Positions 1-13,100 of a DNA stretch of 64,000 bases are shown one piece after another. The notes beneath the pieces were generated by a model. It worked only from the letters and a program-made list of their open reading frames with translations, was not told the DNA's origin and did not search any database. Numbering within the stretch: position 1 is the stretch's first letter; each line of letters begins with the position of its first letter. The translations under genes and the position numbers were made by a program. The DNA comes from Fremontodendron californicum (Eukaryota > Streptophyta > Magnoliopsida > Malvales > Malvaceae): assembly GCA_030761205.1 (NCBI GenBank), contig JAULJL010000025.1, forward strand, positions 3,086,001 to 3,150,000. Reading direction: 5' to 3'.

Positions 1-19
1 ACTGTAGAATATAGTCTTC

Positions 20-2047
20 TCAAAGGAATGACTCGCCGGTTTCACGTAGTTCCCTGGTCAAGCAGTTTAATGTTGCATAAATAGCCTCTGCTTTTGAGTG
101 GGATCTATCACTGGAGATAAAAGTATTAACTCCATTTTCCACAAATACCCAACTGCAACCAGCAAACTTCTTGACCTTGCCTCTCATCTCCTTCCTTATC
201 CTCCTCATCTCTGCCCAGTTTCCCTCTGCAGCATAAATATTAGCCAACTGCACATAACGAGCCCCATTATCTCCTTCAATTCTTAGTAGTATCTCTTCTG
301 CTTCTCTGGCCAATTCTGCATTTTTATTTAGCCTACAAGCATTCAGAAATGCCCCCATAATAGCAGCATCATGCTCTATTGGAATAACTTTCATAAATGC
401 CTCAGCTTTTTTTAATTGGTTAGCCCTCCCATACAGATCAATCATACAAGCATAGTGGTCAATCTCAGGCAATATCTTATAAAATTCTGTCATGGAATGA
501 AAGTATTTTTCCCCCAGTTCTACTAAACCACAGTGACGGCAAGCTGATAGAAGTGCAACAAAGGTAACAACATCAGGCTTGATTCCTTGCTGCAACATCT
601 CCTCAAACAGCTGGAAAACTTTATTTTCATGCCCATGGTGAGCATAGCCAGTCATCATTACATTATAAATGACTGAATCCTTAACATTAACCTTTTGAAA
701 CATCTTTTCTGCATATGCTATATTCCCACATTTTGAGTACATATCTATCATAGCACTAAACAACTTCTCATCCATTTCAATTCCAACTCTCAGTATATAA
801 CCATGAGTCTGTTTTCCTGGATCCAGAGCAGCTTGTAAGGCACAAGCACCAAGCACACTCATAAGTATCAAACCATCAGGAACAGTTGCTTCCTTATCCC
901 AAAACTCACTTAAGAGTTGAAACACAGCATCACAATTCTGTGATTTGAGATAACCAAAAAATAATGCCGTCCACACAACAGAATTCTTCTCAGCCAATGA
1001 ATCAAAAAGCCTCTGCGCTTCTACCATATTACCTTGAGATGAATAACCCACAATCATTGAAGTAACTGAAAAGGGGTTGCTTCTCCCACTACCTAAATGC
1101 ATTAACTCTGCATACTTCATTTTGCCACACTTGCAATAAACATCAACAATGCCACTACTTACAAACGGATTCAAACTCAAACCATTCTTCAAAACCCAAC
1201 CATGAACTTCCTTTCCAGCTTTCAAATTCTTCAATGTGGAGCAAGCACTTAGAACAGTTGTAAAAGTATGCTCATTCCATCTAAACCCATTCTCTCCCAT
1301 CATAACAAACAACTTCAATGACTCTTCCAAATAACCATGTTGCTGATAACCTGAAATCAAAGTATTCCAAGATACAGCATCATTCAACTCAGGCTCTTTC
1401 CAAAAGAGTTCCAAAGCCATTTCCATCTCACTTTCTCTACAAGAAGCTGCCAACATTGCGTTCTTCGAAACCAAATCAACCAACCCACCACCACCACCTT
1501 TATAAACTTGAAAGGCTTCTTTAAAACACCCGCATTTAGAATACATGTCAATGAGAGAACTCACTGCAAACCCAGTTTTATCATTCCCTGTTTTCACCAT
1601 AAAACAATGTAACTGACCACCATAACTCAAATTAGTCAACTTCGCACTCAAATTTAGCATTGTAGTTACAGTAAATTCGTCGATTTTAATCTTATCATCA
1701 TGGGCCATTTGCATGTCGTAAAAAAATTCAAGCGCGTGAGTTTCATATCCATCGGCGCTTACATAACCAGACAACACTGAATTATAAGTGACCAAATCTT
1801 TCCGTGGTGCAGCGTCGAAAAAAGCACGCGCTTGAGTTAGGTTTTGGGATTTTATACAGGCAGAGATTATTGTGTTCCAAGAGAAAACGTTTCGTTCGGG
1901 CATTTCATCGAACAGTTTTTGAGCTTCATGAAAACGGCCATGTTTAGAGTACAGATGAATGAGTTGATTGGATGTGAGGATTGGTGGTGGAAAGCCAGCT
2001 TTTATTGCTTGGACGTGGAATTTTAATCCGTCCCTTAAGTACCTCAT
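20..2047 (-). CDS. Pentatricopeptide repeat (PPR) protein, E class, intronless
   Basis: A single uninterrupted 675-codon frame made almost entirely of PPR units, recognisable by repeated SWNTLISGY, DMYSKCG and ALLSACRHCG-type motifs at about 31-36 residue spacing. The C-terminus carries E/E+-type sequence (GCSWVFVENGVNTF) and stops without a DYW deaminase domain. From memory it matches Arabidopsis At3g18840 along its length; that protein also begins Met-Lys/Arg-x-Leu-Lys/Arg-Asp-Gly, which supports this start, and its length (about 678 aa) is nearly the same. PPR proteins of this class bind organelle RNA and usually act in editing or processing in mitochondria or plastids; the target cannot be read from the sequence. 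Lack of introns is typical of the family. The stop lies 20 bases from the window edge, so the 3' UTR is outside. Confidence 0.93.
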   Translation of the reverse strand: MRYLRDGLKFHVQAIKAGFPPPILTSNQLIHLYSKHGRFHEAQKLFDEMPERNVFSWNTIISACIKSQNLTQARAFFDAAPRKDLVTYNSVLSGYVSADGYETHALEFFYDMQMAHDDKIKIDEFTVTTMLNLSAKLTNLSYGGQLHCFMVKTGNDKTGFAVSSLIDMYSKCGCFKEAFQVYKGGGGGLVDLVSKNAMLAASCRESEMEMALELFWKEPELNDAVSWNTLISGYQQHGYLEESLKLFVMMGENGFRWNEHTFTTVLSACSTLKNLKAGKEVHGWVLKNGLSLNPFVSSGIVDVYCKCGKMKYAELMHLGSGRSNPFSVTSMIVGYSSQGNMVEAQRLFDSLAEKNSVVWTALFFGYLKSQNCDAVFQLLSEFWDKEATVPDGLILMSVLGACALQAALDPGKQTHGYILRVGIEMDEKLFSAMIDMYSKCGNIAYAEKMFQKVNVKDSVIYNVMMTGYAHHGHENKVFQLFEEMLQQGIKPDVVTFVALLSACRHCGLVELGEKYFHSMTEFYKILPEIDHYACMIDLYGRANQLKKAEAFMKVIPIEHDAAIMGAFLNACRLNKNAELAREAEEILLRIEGDNGARYVQLANIYAAEGNWAEMRRIRKEMRGKVKKFAGCSWVFVENGVNTFISSDRSHSKAEAIYATLNCLTRELRETGESFL

Positions 2048-2259
2048 TCATGCAAACACTGGAAGGAAATCGGCTTTAAACTTTGAAATCTTTCACTAGA
2101 AACGGGATTCAAAGAGAAGGACCAAAACCTTACAGTTAGATAGGTGCATGGGCTAGCACATCAAGAGGCCAAGACCAAGAGGGTCTTTATCTTTCTTTCC
2201 TTTTCTTTTAATGGGCAAAAAGGCCCAATTATCCATACCCTGAGTTTTCTTATAATATA

Positions 2260-2765
2260 TAGGGATGGCAATGGAGCGGGGCGGGGCATATATTGCCTTA
2301 TCCAATTCCACCCCACTCTTGCATGGATGTTGGAAACATCCACATCCATGGATGTCGGTTACATCCATAACCGCTCCACGGTGCTCCACTCCGCTACACC
2401 CTAATTTATATTAATTATTTTTAACTTAATATTGTAAAAAATATATTATAATTTATTCATAAACATAATTTTAGTATATAAAAATCTTTAATATAATATA
2501 TATAATACATATATACTAAAATTATAGATATAAAATATTAGTATATATATGATTTTAGTATATATATCTAATATATATTAAAAATATAAGAAAAATATAA
2601 AATATTTTAAAGGATAAAAATAGTAATTTCAAAAGTCGGGGCGGGGCGGAGTGGAGCAAGCATTTACCAAAACCGCTCCGCTCCACCCCGCTCCAAAAAA
2701 AAACCTCTCCATTCGGAGCGGATCGATGCGAAATCCATCGGTCGGATCGGGTTTTACCATCCCTA
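2260..2765. mobile_element. Non-autonomous hAT-type element (506 bp) with 8-bp target duplication
   Basis: The ends are inverted copies beginning TAGGGATGG, with further similarity inward (GCAA against GTAA). The element is flanked by a perfect direct repeat ATAATATA at 2252-2259 and 2766-2773. An 8-bp duplication and a TAGGG-type terminus are diagnostic of the hAT superfamily. The interior is AT-rich with GC-rich subterminal arms (GGGGCGGGGC, and GCTCCGCTCC near the right end) and has no coding capacity. A sequence starting AGAAATGACAATGAG near the right window edge (about 63941) may be a decayed relative. Confidence 0.85.
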
Positions 2766-2773
2766 ATAATATA

Positions 2774-3128
2774 TATGTTTCCCTTCAAACTTTTGTTACT
2801 TGTAACAGGTAAATACATATTTAATTATATTCTGTGAAAATTGGATGCAATTATGCCAACAAAATATAGGGCTCCACTGAATTTTAAACAGCCAAGACCG
2901 CGTACAAAGGCTCAATTGGCAGTTGAATTGGGATTTAGCAAGCGAGTGGATGTTAGTCCTATGGTTGGCTTGGTTCGTAAAAATTTCCATTTCTAAAATG
3001 AGTTTTTATGTGATTTAGAGCTTAGCATTACACATATTTTCCTGCTAGTGAAAAAAAAGCAATGCTTATACAAACATTATAGCAAGATGCTCAATAACCA
3101 CTATCTAATTCTAATCTCAATTTGAATA

Positions 3129-3170
<42 letters not shown>

Positions 3171-4500
3171 CACTTTTGTTTTTGCTCTGCACCATCAAAA
3201 GAAATAAAACCCAGAAACCCAGATCGACACTATTTCGAAATGAACGGCCTCCATCAGCTGGCAATGGACATGCCTCTTCGACTTTGGATGCCATATATTA
3301 ACATCAAACTTAGAAATCATTAGAAATTCAAAGTAAATAGCCATTAATATCTTTCAATGCCAAAAAGCTGAAATATTTTATCAATGATATGTTTCAATCC
3401 TTAAATTAATTGAAGTGTGTAAGTTCAACCTGAGCTGCTATCCTTTCTGCTGCCATCCACCAGTCATCACCTTCATCATTCATGTTTTCTGATGGTAAAG
3501 TTAAAGGAAACTTAAGTGGTTTTAGAAAAATAAGTATATAAAATTTACTATTACATTCCTTCAATATTATCAAGCAAATCAGCAACATAATTATCATGGA
3601 AGCCAAATGATATAATGAGGGAACTGTTGAAAGTTAGATATTTAAGTAAACTAACCATGTCATTGAATATCAATCTTTCTGGCTTACTTTCAATATCGTC
3701 TTCAACTTTTATAACTTCAAGCCACGAAGAATCTTTAGTATTAAATCACTTTCATTACTTTAAAGCAAAACCATACCTCTTCATTATTTATAGTACTAAA
3801 TTTGTATAATAACTTTTGAATGACAATTAGGATTGTATAGATAATTTTTAAATTGATAAGTATTTTTTTAAAATTTAAAAGAAACATAATTTTTAAATTG
3901 ATAAGGTAGTATTTGACTTTTGGATTTAATATATATTTTATAAGAATGGATTGAGATTTTTTTTTATATGGTTTAAATTAGGATAAAACTTATATAAGAT
4001 TGAAAGTTGAAACGCTTGGATAAACTTAATTTTTGAATTTTAAAAATTAAATTATTGATTGAATAAAATTATTTGGTAAATAATTCTTACACAGTTACAT
4101 GTCATTTAATCTTTATGTGTCATACAAATAGATTGGACACATAAGATTACACGTAAACAAATTTTAACAGGTAACCATGTATCTTGTAATATTATATATA
4201 AATATATATATATATATATAATTAGAAATCATATGGACATTTATTTTTAAAAATCAATGATTTTGAAATTATACGTGTTAATTACAACCTGTTAATAACA
4301 TCATAGACGAGTTAATTACATACCTCAGACTTAACAGGTTCACATACTAATTAATGTTAATATACCTCAGACTTATATATGACATCATAGACCTATGTAA
4401 TTCTAATTCAGAATTTATGATGCATATGTATTTTTAAAACTATGATTAAATTAAACACATAAAAGAAATGAATACTAACACATCATGAATACAATTTGTT
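2774..4500. other. Intergenic AT-rich spacer
   Basis: No gene is supported here. It contains a long (TA)n tract at about 3132-3167, another at about 4198-4220, and short frames without recognisable protein motifs. The sequence is probably old transposon debris, but no element boundaries could be fixed. Confidence 0.6.
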
Positions 4501-4559
4501 TCTAAATTGAACCAATATGATAAATTATGCAAAATATATCATGAATTGAGACCCAACAT

Positions 4560-4989
4560 TAACACATTTTTTTTTTCTAAATTGAATCACAATGAAAAAC
4601 TATACAAAATATGAAATGAATTGAGATACGACACGAACACAGCATATGAAAAATAATCAAAACCAATGCAAAAAATAACATGAACACTACACGAATTCAC
4701 GAACGTGTCAAAATATACATAAAACGAATTATTAACGTGTAAAAAATTATATAACTTTATAATATTTTAAACACACGAAAAAATAACACGAGCACAATTT
4801 TTTCTCGTCTTTTTTTTTCTTTACTTTCTTTTTCTTTCTTCCCTCCTTTTTCTTTCTTTATTTTTCCTTTCCTTTCCCTTCTTCTCGTTTCTTTTCATTC
4901 TTGCTTTCCTTCCTCCAACAATAAAAAAAAAACACGTGTCAGCACCAGAGTAATGAACACGTGTTGACATTAGAGCAATTTGTATAGTT

Positions 4990-5040
<51 letters not shown>

Positions 5041-6520
5041 AAGAGAAAGAGTTCGATTTGTTCGGTTTATAAAAATCGATAATTAATTAAACCGACACAA
5101 TTCCTAAAACCGATCGAATCAACCGACATAAAGGATCCAAATCGAACCCATCGAACCGAACTTAATCGGTTCGGTTATTTTGATTTTTATGTTGCTGTTT
5201 TAGAATATAAAAAATTATTAAATAGAATAGCCAAACTGTAAGAAAAATAAAATCCCATATCAAAATAATAAGAATTAGGAATTATATACAAGTTAAAAAC
5301 CCAAATTTCAAATATCCATAATATCAAAAGAATTCAAATTGGATGACAATAAAATCAGAAATTTTGCAGTCATCAGAGTTCAAATACAATACATCTGAAA
5401 AGTACAGTTTAAAGAATGTAGAACGATTGAGGTAGATATATCTTAACACAACACAACACAACAAATCAAGTAAATTGCAAAATAAGCAAATCCCAGATGA
5501 AAAAACCCAAAAAGTAAAAACCAATAACGAATAAATAAAAAAATTCAGATCAACAATTATCAAGAAAAAAACCAAAAAAAAGTAGAAACTAACATCTATA
5601 GCTTCCTTTAAAAGCTTATTACAAAGAGGACATGTCATGCATGACTCTAAAGTTTCCCTCTTCACTTTAAAGACATGATAATAAGCACCAGACATTCACT
5701 TTGACAACATGATGAGCACTAGCCATCTTTTATTCTTATATTTCTATTTTCTCCCTTCATGAGCAAATAATGGGTAATTTTTAATTGGTTCGATCCGATC
5801 GGTTATTTTGATTTTCTGAAGACTGAAAGAGTGAAAAAGAAAAGAGGCGGTAATATTATTTATTTATTCATTATCGGTTTAATCAGTTGATTTTGTTTAC
5901 AAATATTAAATCGCAAATCGATCGATTAAACACGTTTTAACCAAATAAGCCAACAGACTGTACCGTAAATCGATAAAACAAAATCGAAAAAACCAAATCG
6001 TGTCGGTTTTTTCAGTTTAGTCGGCTCTTTTACTATTTTGCTCACCCCTATATATATAATATATTTTCTAACATTGACGCTTACCTGGACATCTCTTCCT
6101 AATGACACATATTGACGCTTATCTGGACACATAGGATAATATTTAAAATATGTTAATGATTAGATAACTCTATTTAATAAATTATTTAAATTCAAAATCA
6201 AAATCTATCCAAAATTGAATTTTTTTAGAAAAATTTTAAATTTAAACATATCAAATTCATAATTTATCTTCATTTTATTCAAAGTACTATAATTTTAAAC
6301 ATTAATAATTAGTTTTATATTTTATTGGTGTATTTAAAATATTATAAATTTATATAAACTTTTACATGTTAATAATTCGTTTTATATAAATTTTGACACC
6401 TTCATATATTCGTGTCGTTTCCTATTTTATGTGTCATGTTTTAATTATTTTTCAAAATCATGTTTGTGTCGTGTCTCAATTTATCTCACATTTTATATAA
6501 TTTATCATAATAATTCAATT
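4560..6520. mobile_element. Nested transposon with long inverted arms
   Basis: The stretch 4560-4780 is the inverted counterpart of about 6340-6520. Both contain a motif series of CGACACGAACA, a TCAAAAT..TATATAAAACGAATTATTAA block and TATAATATTTTAAA, in opposite orientation. Between the arms lies a second unit, about 5030-6052, whose right end reads TTTTGCTCACCCCTA, the inverse of the common plant hAT terminus TAGGGGTGAGCAAAA. Its left end falls in a (TA)n microsatellite (4993-5034) and is decayed. The arms resemble the 53359-53611 hAT element in reverse and forward orientation, so the arms may be two inverted copies of that family rather than the ends of one element. Confidence 0.55.
5606..5726 (-). 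pseudogene. Captured exon-1 fragment of a DRIP-type RING E3 ligase gene
   Basis: Reading leftward, the frame gives VKRETLESCMTCPLCNKLLKEA, which matches the N-terminus of plant DREB2A-interacting (DRIP1/2) RING ubiquitin ligases. Only the first Cys-x2-Cys pair of the RING is present; the frame then runs into what looks like intron sequence, so no functional RING finger can form. The start region is locally duplicated: ATGGCTAGTGCTCATCATG at 5726 is followed by a similar ATGTCTGGTGCTTATTATC at 5695, and only the second is in frame with the RING residues. The fragment sits inside the transposon nest, not beside other DRIP exons. It is a transposon-carried gene piece, not a working gene. Confidence 0.75.
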
Positions 6521-7143
6521 TTAACTCTAAGTTTATTTAATTAAGCTATTAAAAGATCAAAAAAAAATATTTAAATAAATAATAATTATTTAATATGATT
6601 CAACTTAAATTTTTGTGATTATTAATTTAATTAAAATTTTATAAATATTAAAAAAATCCCCGCGACTAAGAATTCTAGTATCTTCAATACAATCAAGAAC
6701 CCGTCTCCGTCACATTTAAAACCGAAATGAAGCTACAGCTAACCAACCATGTCCTCCAGATAAGCCTTGGAACTGAACTTCAGGTTTAGATCCAGACTCG
6801 AACTCAGTTCATAAACGTTGAGAATTCAATAAAATTGCTGTTTCAAACAGCAAGTATCTCTCATGTTCATTCAGACAATTAATTTCATTAAAAATGTCTT
6901 TTTTTTTTTTTTTTTTTTTTTTACAAACCTAACTAACAAGGATATCCACCACTAGGTTACAAAGAACTCAACCAATTTTCTATCTTACCGCAATCAACCG
7001 GGGGTACCGCTTCTTTTATATTTCCTAGCATTGCTTCGCTTTGGTGGGATTTCCTCAAGAAAATTGTAACCAAAGGGTAAAAGAATAATTATAAAATTAG
7101 AAACAATCATGTACATTCAAAGATGATTGATTACCCGTCACTT
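6521..7143. other. Spacer and 3' flank of the PI4K gene
   Basis: AT-rich with a 22-base T run near 6901. The last about 250 bases probably contain the 3' UTR of the leftward-transcribed kinase gene. No other gene is visible. Confidence 0.55.
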
Positions 7144-10100
7144 TTACTTCTCAATGCCTTGCTGCAGATACTGTATTAGGTCATAGCCAGCAGTCGTCCA
7201 CTTATTGTAGGCATCTGTGCAGACATTTTTCATGAAATTGGCGGCTTCGCGCTCACTCATCTCGGGATGAAATCTCTTGCGAAGATTTCCAATGGGATCA
7301 CCCCGGCTGAAGCAAGGCAATCCGCTGTCAAGCATAAGCGACACCGTGTTGATGATCCCATTCATATGACGGCGGGCAGCAAGGTATCCCTTCACACACA
7401 AGCTGCAAACATTTGACAAAGAATCAACTCAAATGACTTCGATAACAAAAACAACAAAGGGTATGCAGATATGATAGAAGGATAAAATCAAGCAAAGAAG
7501 TAATTTACCTTACAAAGTGATCCCAAGTTTCACTTTTCGTAACCCCTGATGGGTCTAGTAATTGAGTCATCTCATGGCTCAACTTGAAATGTGCACTCTC
7601 GAACCGCATATTTCCTCCGGGTGATGTTTCCAAGATGAAACCAAAATCAATATGAACAAGCCTCCCTACACTGCATTGACATGCATATCACAGTGGTTGA
7701 GTTTTTCGTTCGTTCCTTTTTCCTATTGGGGAGGGGTGTTGGGCCAAAATTCATCTTTGGTATTGCAAATAGGGAAGTGATGGTTTATTTTGGGTACCTT
7801 AATTTACTATTGAAAGTCATACGAGTAAATAAATAATGTATATAATTTACCAAAAATATTATCATGGCCGCATAAAATTATCAATTTAATTGCAAACAAG
7901 TTTCAAATTAAGTAGTCAAACTAACATTTAACCTGAATATGATTCAAATTTATCTTGATTTAGTTACTAATATGAAACTTTTAACATTATGCATTTTTTT
8001 AAAGATTATTATTGTGAATAAGGAAAAAAGATAAAAAAATGAAGAGAAAATAGAAATGAAACAAGTTATGAGTAATTGTTTTTTTTTTTTTAATTTCATT
8101 TTAAAGAAAAAACAATATTTTTACCTTGACATTTTGTTTATATGATTATATATAATGGATAAATAAGACTATGTATATTGTTTTCTTAAGATAATATAAA
8201 AATTAGTATGAATTAAAAGAACAAAAAAAAAATTTAAATTATGAAATATATAATAAAAAATCATGTGCATCACACGAGTTAAAAAAGCTAGTTCATTCAT
8301 ATATGATTATGTGTTCCAGTCACTAGTTCAATAGTTATTCATAGTTTTTTTTAAACTAATATCCTAAGTGATTTATTCTTAGCCTCCACAAGTTTAGGTT
8401 TTCTAAACGCAAATCAACTGACAACACCAGGTTTGGTACTTTGGTTCATGTGTTTGTCTATAATTTATTCATATATGATTTTATGTGTTCCAGACACTAG
8501 TGCAATAGTTGGTCATAGTTTTTTTTTTTAACACAACTATAATGATTTGTCACAGATTGAGGACCTAACCAGGTTTCACCCTATGTTGCTCTGACTCTTC
8601 ATTTTTCTTGAAGTACCCGTGTCTAACGCATATCCGGACATGGGTATGGGAATATGATCCTCCAAGGACCCTCCAAATATATGAAAATCTTGGAAAAAAT
8701 TGAATATACCCGTGTCAGACGCATTCCCGTGTCCGACACTCAGTCCGAGTAACATAGGTTTCACCAATCATCTGGTTATCATTTTTCAAATATGAATTAT
8801 TTAATTTTAACTATTTTACCAACCACAGGTCAAGGAACTAGCAGAGCCATACTTGTCAAAAAGAAGGTTGCCATTGTGTCGATCCTTCGGTTGAAGTAGA
8901 AGGCTTGCTACAGCATACCCGGCACTGCTTATTATAAAGTTTCTGCGAGCAGCTTCGAAACTAGGAGAGCCAACAGGCCCATAATCTTGTTGAAAAATCT
9001 CATACAAACCACCATCAGTTGTTTCACCCATCTGGCTTCTGCTTCGTGTATTAGGGACAACCTGCACCAAGGGAGAAAAAAGAAAACTTATTAAGTGAAG
9101 ACTTCATTACAGTAGCCTAGGAACAGTTGTCCGGGTATTTTCCAGCAACAGGACGAACGCACAAATGACTTCACTAGTAAATCAAACCACATTGTCATAT
9201 TTGTCCATGTAGTACGCATTATTTGTGCATTGTCAGTGGTGGGAGCATTATGTTCCCTCAAAGTTCTTTTTCCTCATTTTGTTTAGCCGTTATAGATTAG
9301 GTATATCCAAAAGAATCACGAGAAAAAAATTCCTTAGCTAGTTTTACAGAATTAATGTATTTAAGAAAAAACCAGACTTAGAAGTAAAATAAGCACAAAA
9401 ACTTAACAGAATAGAAGATATACTCACCTCAATTATACCTCTCTCTGGGCCAGTCGGGAGAACACCATAGGGAAATAAATAGAGATTAAGTCCAACAGCT
9501 GTAAATATGTCCCTTAGAAGAGCTATCACTTGAAGAGCAAGAACATCTTGTCGACAATCATCTCCAACCTTGAATAAAAGTCAATTATATAAAGATGACA
9601 ACACAGCTTTATATAAGAAATCAGGACCATACATTTCGACCAGAAAGTCAAACAAGTTTAATTTTGAAATCTGGGACCAAATATTAGGAACTGAAAATCC
9701 AATAACTAGAAAGTGAATAAGTACATAAATGCAACTGTAATCTTAATGAGAAAAAGTGAGTTGGGCTTTGTGTCTTCCATCAGAAAGATCAATTTCTAAA
9801 ATCCAAAGCTTGCATGACATCCTAAAACCAAGGAAACCCCCTTTCAGAGCTGGAGGATGCTCACATTGTATCCCTTTTCTTGTATAGGAGAAACAAAGAG
9901 GGGAAGATGGCCCCATAATTAGTACATAAATGTGCCCACAAGTAAGGGTGGACAAACAACTTAAGGGGGTTTCATGTTTTCCCAAAATTATTGGTACAAG
10001 ATAGAATTTTGTAGGCAATTCAAACCACAGTTTTTCTTGTCCAACTCAAACACAAGTTTACCTTGAAAATGCAAGCCTGGGGCTTTATGTCATTCTGGTC

Positions 10101-13100
10101 ACCATTCCGATCAACCACATTAAATGTGATCATTATAGGAACTTTTGCCGCCGATTGTAAGGGTATTCCACTATCAACTTGAATACCCCTAACAAGCTTA
10201 GTAGGAGCGGTTGGCAAATAAAGGTCCTCTCCCTCCATTTTAATTTTCTCCAACTCTCTGTAATAATAGCAAGCATTTCACCACCAATTTTAATTGCAAA
10301 ATAGAAATCAGACATAACACAAGCATAATCATTAAGAAATGGAGATATACGTCCGGATGCCAGCCCGACGATCCTCCTTTGGAAGAGGAAATAGGACACC
10401 AGAAATAGATGTAACTTTGTCAAAGAAGTCAAATTCTCTTCGAAACAAGTCAAGGGCCTTGGGCGTGAAACCATCAATAATATGTTGTCGAACAATTGGT
10501 AACAGTGCTTGAAACGAACTATTCTGGAATGAGAGAATGTACACGTCACTAATCAGAGAACGGAAGACTATAGCAAAATAGTTCACAACTTTACAAGTTT
10601 TCCAACAAATTAAAGGTATCTGAACCATCATGTTAAACAAAAATTAAACATAAAAACTCAATGCAACCAGAACATTTCTCAATCTGTGATGAGTCGCTGG
10701 ATAGAAAGGTATTCTCTTAACATGATCGAGCAATGCTCACCCATGCCGCACACTTAAGTCTTATTGGATCATTAATCAACTTCCAATCCAACCCAATTAT
10801 AGGCTTCTCACTAGCCTTCCTCAATCAAAACCTAGTTCTGACTGAATGATTCTCATGAAGCAACCAGTTCTTCACTTAGGTATCATTTGGTTATTGCTTT
10901 TACTTTCTTTCTTTCTTTTTTTTTTTTTTGCTCCTGGAAGCTTTAAATGTAAAACATGTTTGGATATAAAAGCAAATAAAATTGAAGAATTAAAATTAGA
11001 AAAGTAACTACTTTTAAGACCAAAATGCATGATTTTATTTTTACATTTTATAAAGAACAGTTATGTAGAAATTATGTCTCAATTGAATCATTTTTTAATT
11101 TTTAACAAAAAAGCAAGAATCAAGCAAGCCTTAATTAATTGGAAATTAGAGATTTGTAGGGAACTGATGCTAATTAGAGTTAATCAATTATCCTCTCACC
11201 AACAGTAGGTAAAGGGTACTTGATAAAGATAACCACTGACATCAACAGCCATGTGGTCTATTGGTAGAGTACTGGACTCTTAGTTCCACTGACCAGTATT
11301 CAATCCTTGGCAGCCTCAAATACCCAAAAAAAGAACCACTGACATTATTCTTGCTGAAGGATTACCATTTATCTTTTTGGTCTAAAGCTAGATTGCAATT
11401 TTACCATTCTGTATATACATGTCATCAACGAATTAGGAAACTTCCTTTTTTCTCCTCATTGAGACAAAGCCCTTTTTTATAGTCAATTTCCAGTATGTAT
11501 ACAAAGAAGAGTTTTAATTACTTCCTAATCATACTTTTCTCTAATTTTTCATTCTTATTTTCTTCTTAGATTATATAGAACAGGATGCTAATGACACTAG
11601 ATTGTGTCGTCATTCAACCCCAATACACCCACAGTCAGTCCTCTAGCCCACAACCCAGTCACTTTTACAAGCCAATGTACAGTCCTGCATTCCAATCATT
11701 AAGGCAAGTTCTAACAAACTTTCAAGAAAAAGAGAACACTGAGATGTACAAACCTTTCCACTTGCATCTTTCCCCGGTTCACATGTCTCACCCTGCCATT
11801 ACAAAGTCAGAACTCGGGACTTGCATATAATCATAAAGTGATGTAATGGAAAGTGAAGATGATCATATATTCCCTCACAAACTCACTCGATAAAGCATAC
11901 TATCTAGTTGAGGAAAATTTAAAATTTTCACACCTGCAGATGCCATATTAGAATATGTGCAAATATGTCACTTCTTTGAGCTGCTCTAAGCAAATACCCT
12001 TCTACTAACCTCTGCAAAAAGGAATAATCATTAATGCAAAAATTAAGAAGTGTGAAAAACACTACAAGATGGTGTAAGCAACAAGATAATTTAGGTCCGC
12101 AATTCTGGCAATTAGGACAAGGACTACAAAAACCTTCAACCCCAATGATCAAACACTTGATGCATCCAATCGACTCAAGTTTCCAATCATTTCAAAACAT
12201 ATATGAAAATTACACAGTGCTAATCAGATTAAGGTCATTTTGGTGGTGTTTGGGAAGGAGGAAAAAATCAAATTCACACCAAATGCTAAATTTTGATAAT
12301 GCAAAATGCTGCTATATCCACACGATTGTTAATGGCAGTCACAGAGGCAATATTGATTGATCACTTAGTACAAAGGATATATCATGCTCAAATTAGTTTG
12401 AATTGCTCAGCACCTTGTGTCGAAATTTGAGATAGGGCCTGGAAGCTCTCAACCTAACCTAATAACCAAAAAGCCTACGACCTATCCTACTGTGAGGTTA
12501 ACTTCCTAATATTGCACCTCAACAACAAAACACAAAATATAAATAAAATAAAATAATATCTTCATTGATCACTCACCCCTTCATCATATCGCAGAGATTG
12601 CACAAGTTGTGGCATGAAGAAGGTAACACGTTCAGGAGGATAGGACTCCAAAACCCTAAGAACATAAGCCATGACACGTGGATGACCCTTATATACAGGA
12701 GTAAGGAATTCGAGGGCTTGTGTAATTGAACAAGCAGCCCAGTGAGGCAGTTGTTGTAAAAGTGCTGAATTTTCATCAACTGCCTTTGGGGTGACAAAAT
12801 ATGGCAATGCCTCAGGTATACAGCGGATGTCCAATATATGTAACTGCAAGAGAAATGCCAGTAAATCAAGAAGCAAATCAACTAATATCATGCCATCATG
12901 GCATAATAAAAAATTAGAACAATAGAAGCAGAAGAGCAGAAAGAACAAATCAATGAATGTTTCTGAAATGTACAGCATAATAACCACAATGACAACCATC
13001 TCCTTACCACCTAAACAATTAATAGCCACACAGTAATTTAGAGGTTTCATTTCTTTGCCATTGCAATTCAGCTACTCTATGTAAGCAAAGCATACCTGGA

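Noticed and set aside
5324..5695. 123-codon frame containing RING-like residues
   Set aside because: Only the first 30 codons match DRIP proteins; the rest is low-complexity Phe/Leu/Ile sequence that reads as intron. Listed as a captured fragment, not a gene.
11248..11314. Functional tRNA-Lys
   Set aside because: Acceptor stem does not pair and the B box is mutated.
11585..11830. 81-codon plus-strand frame
   Set aside because: It overlaps a PI4K exon on the opposite strand and has no family match.
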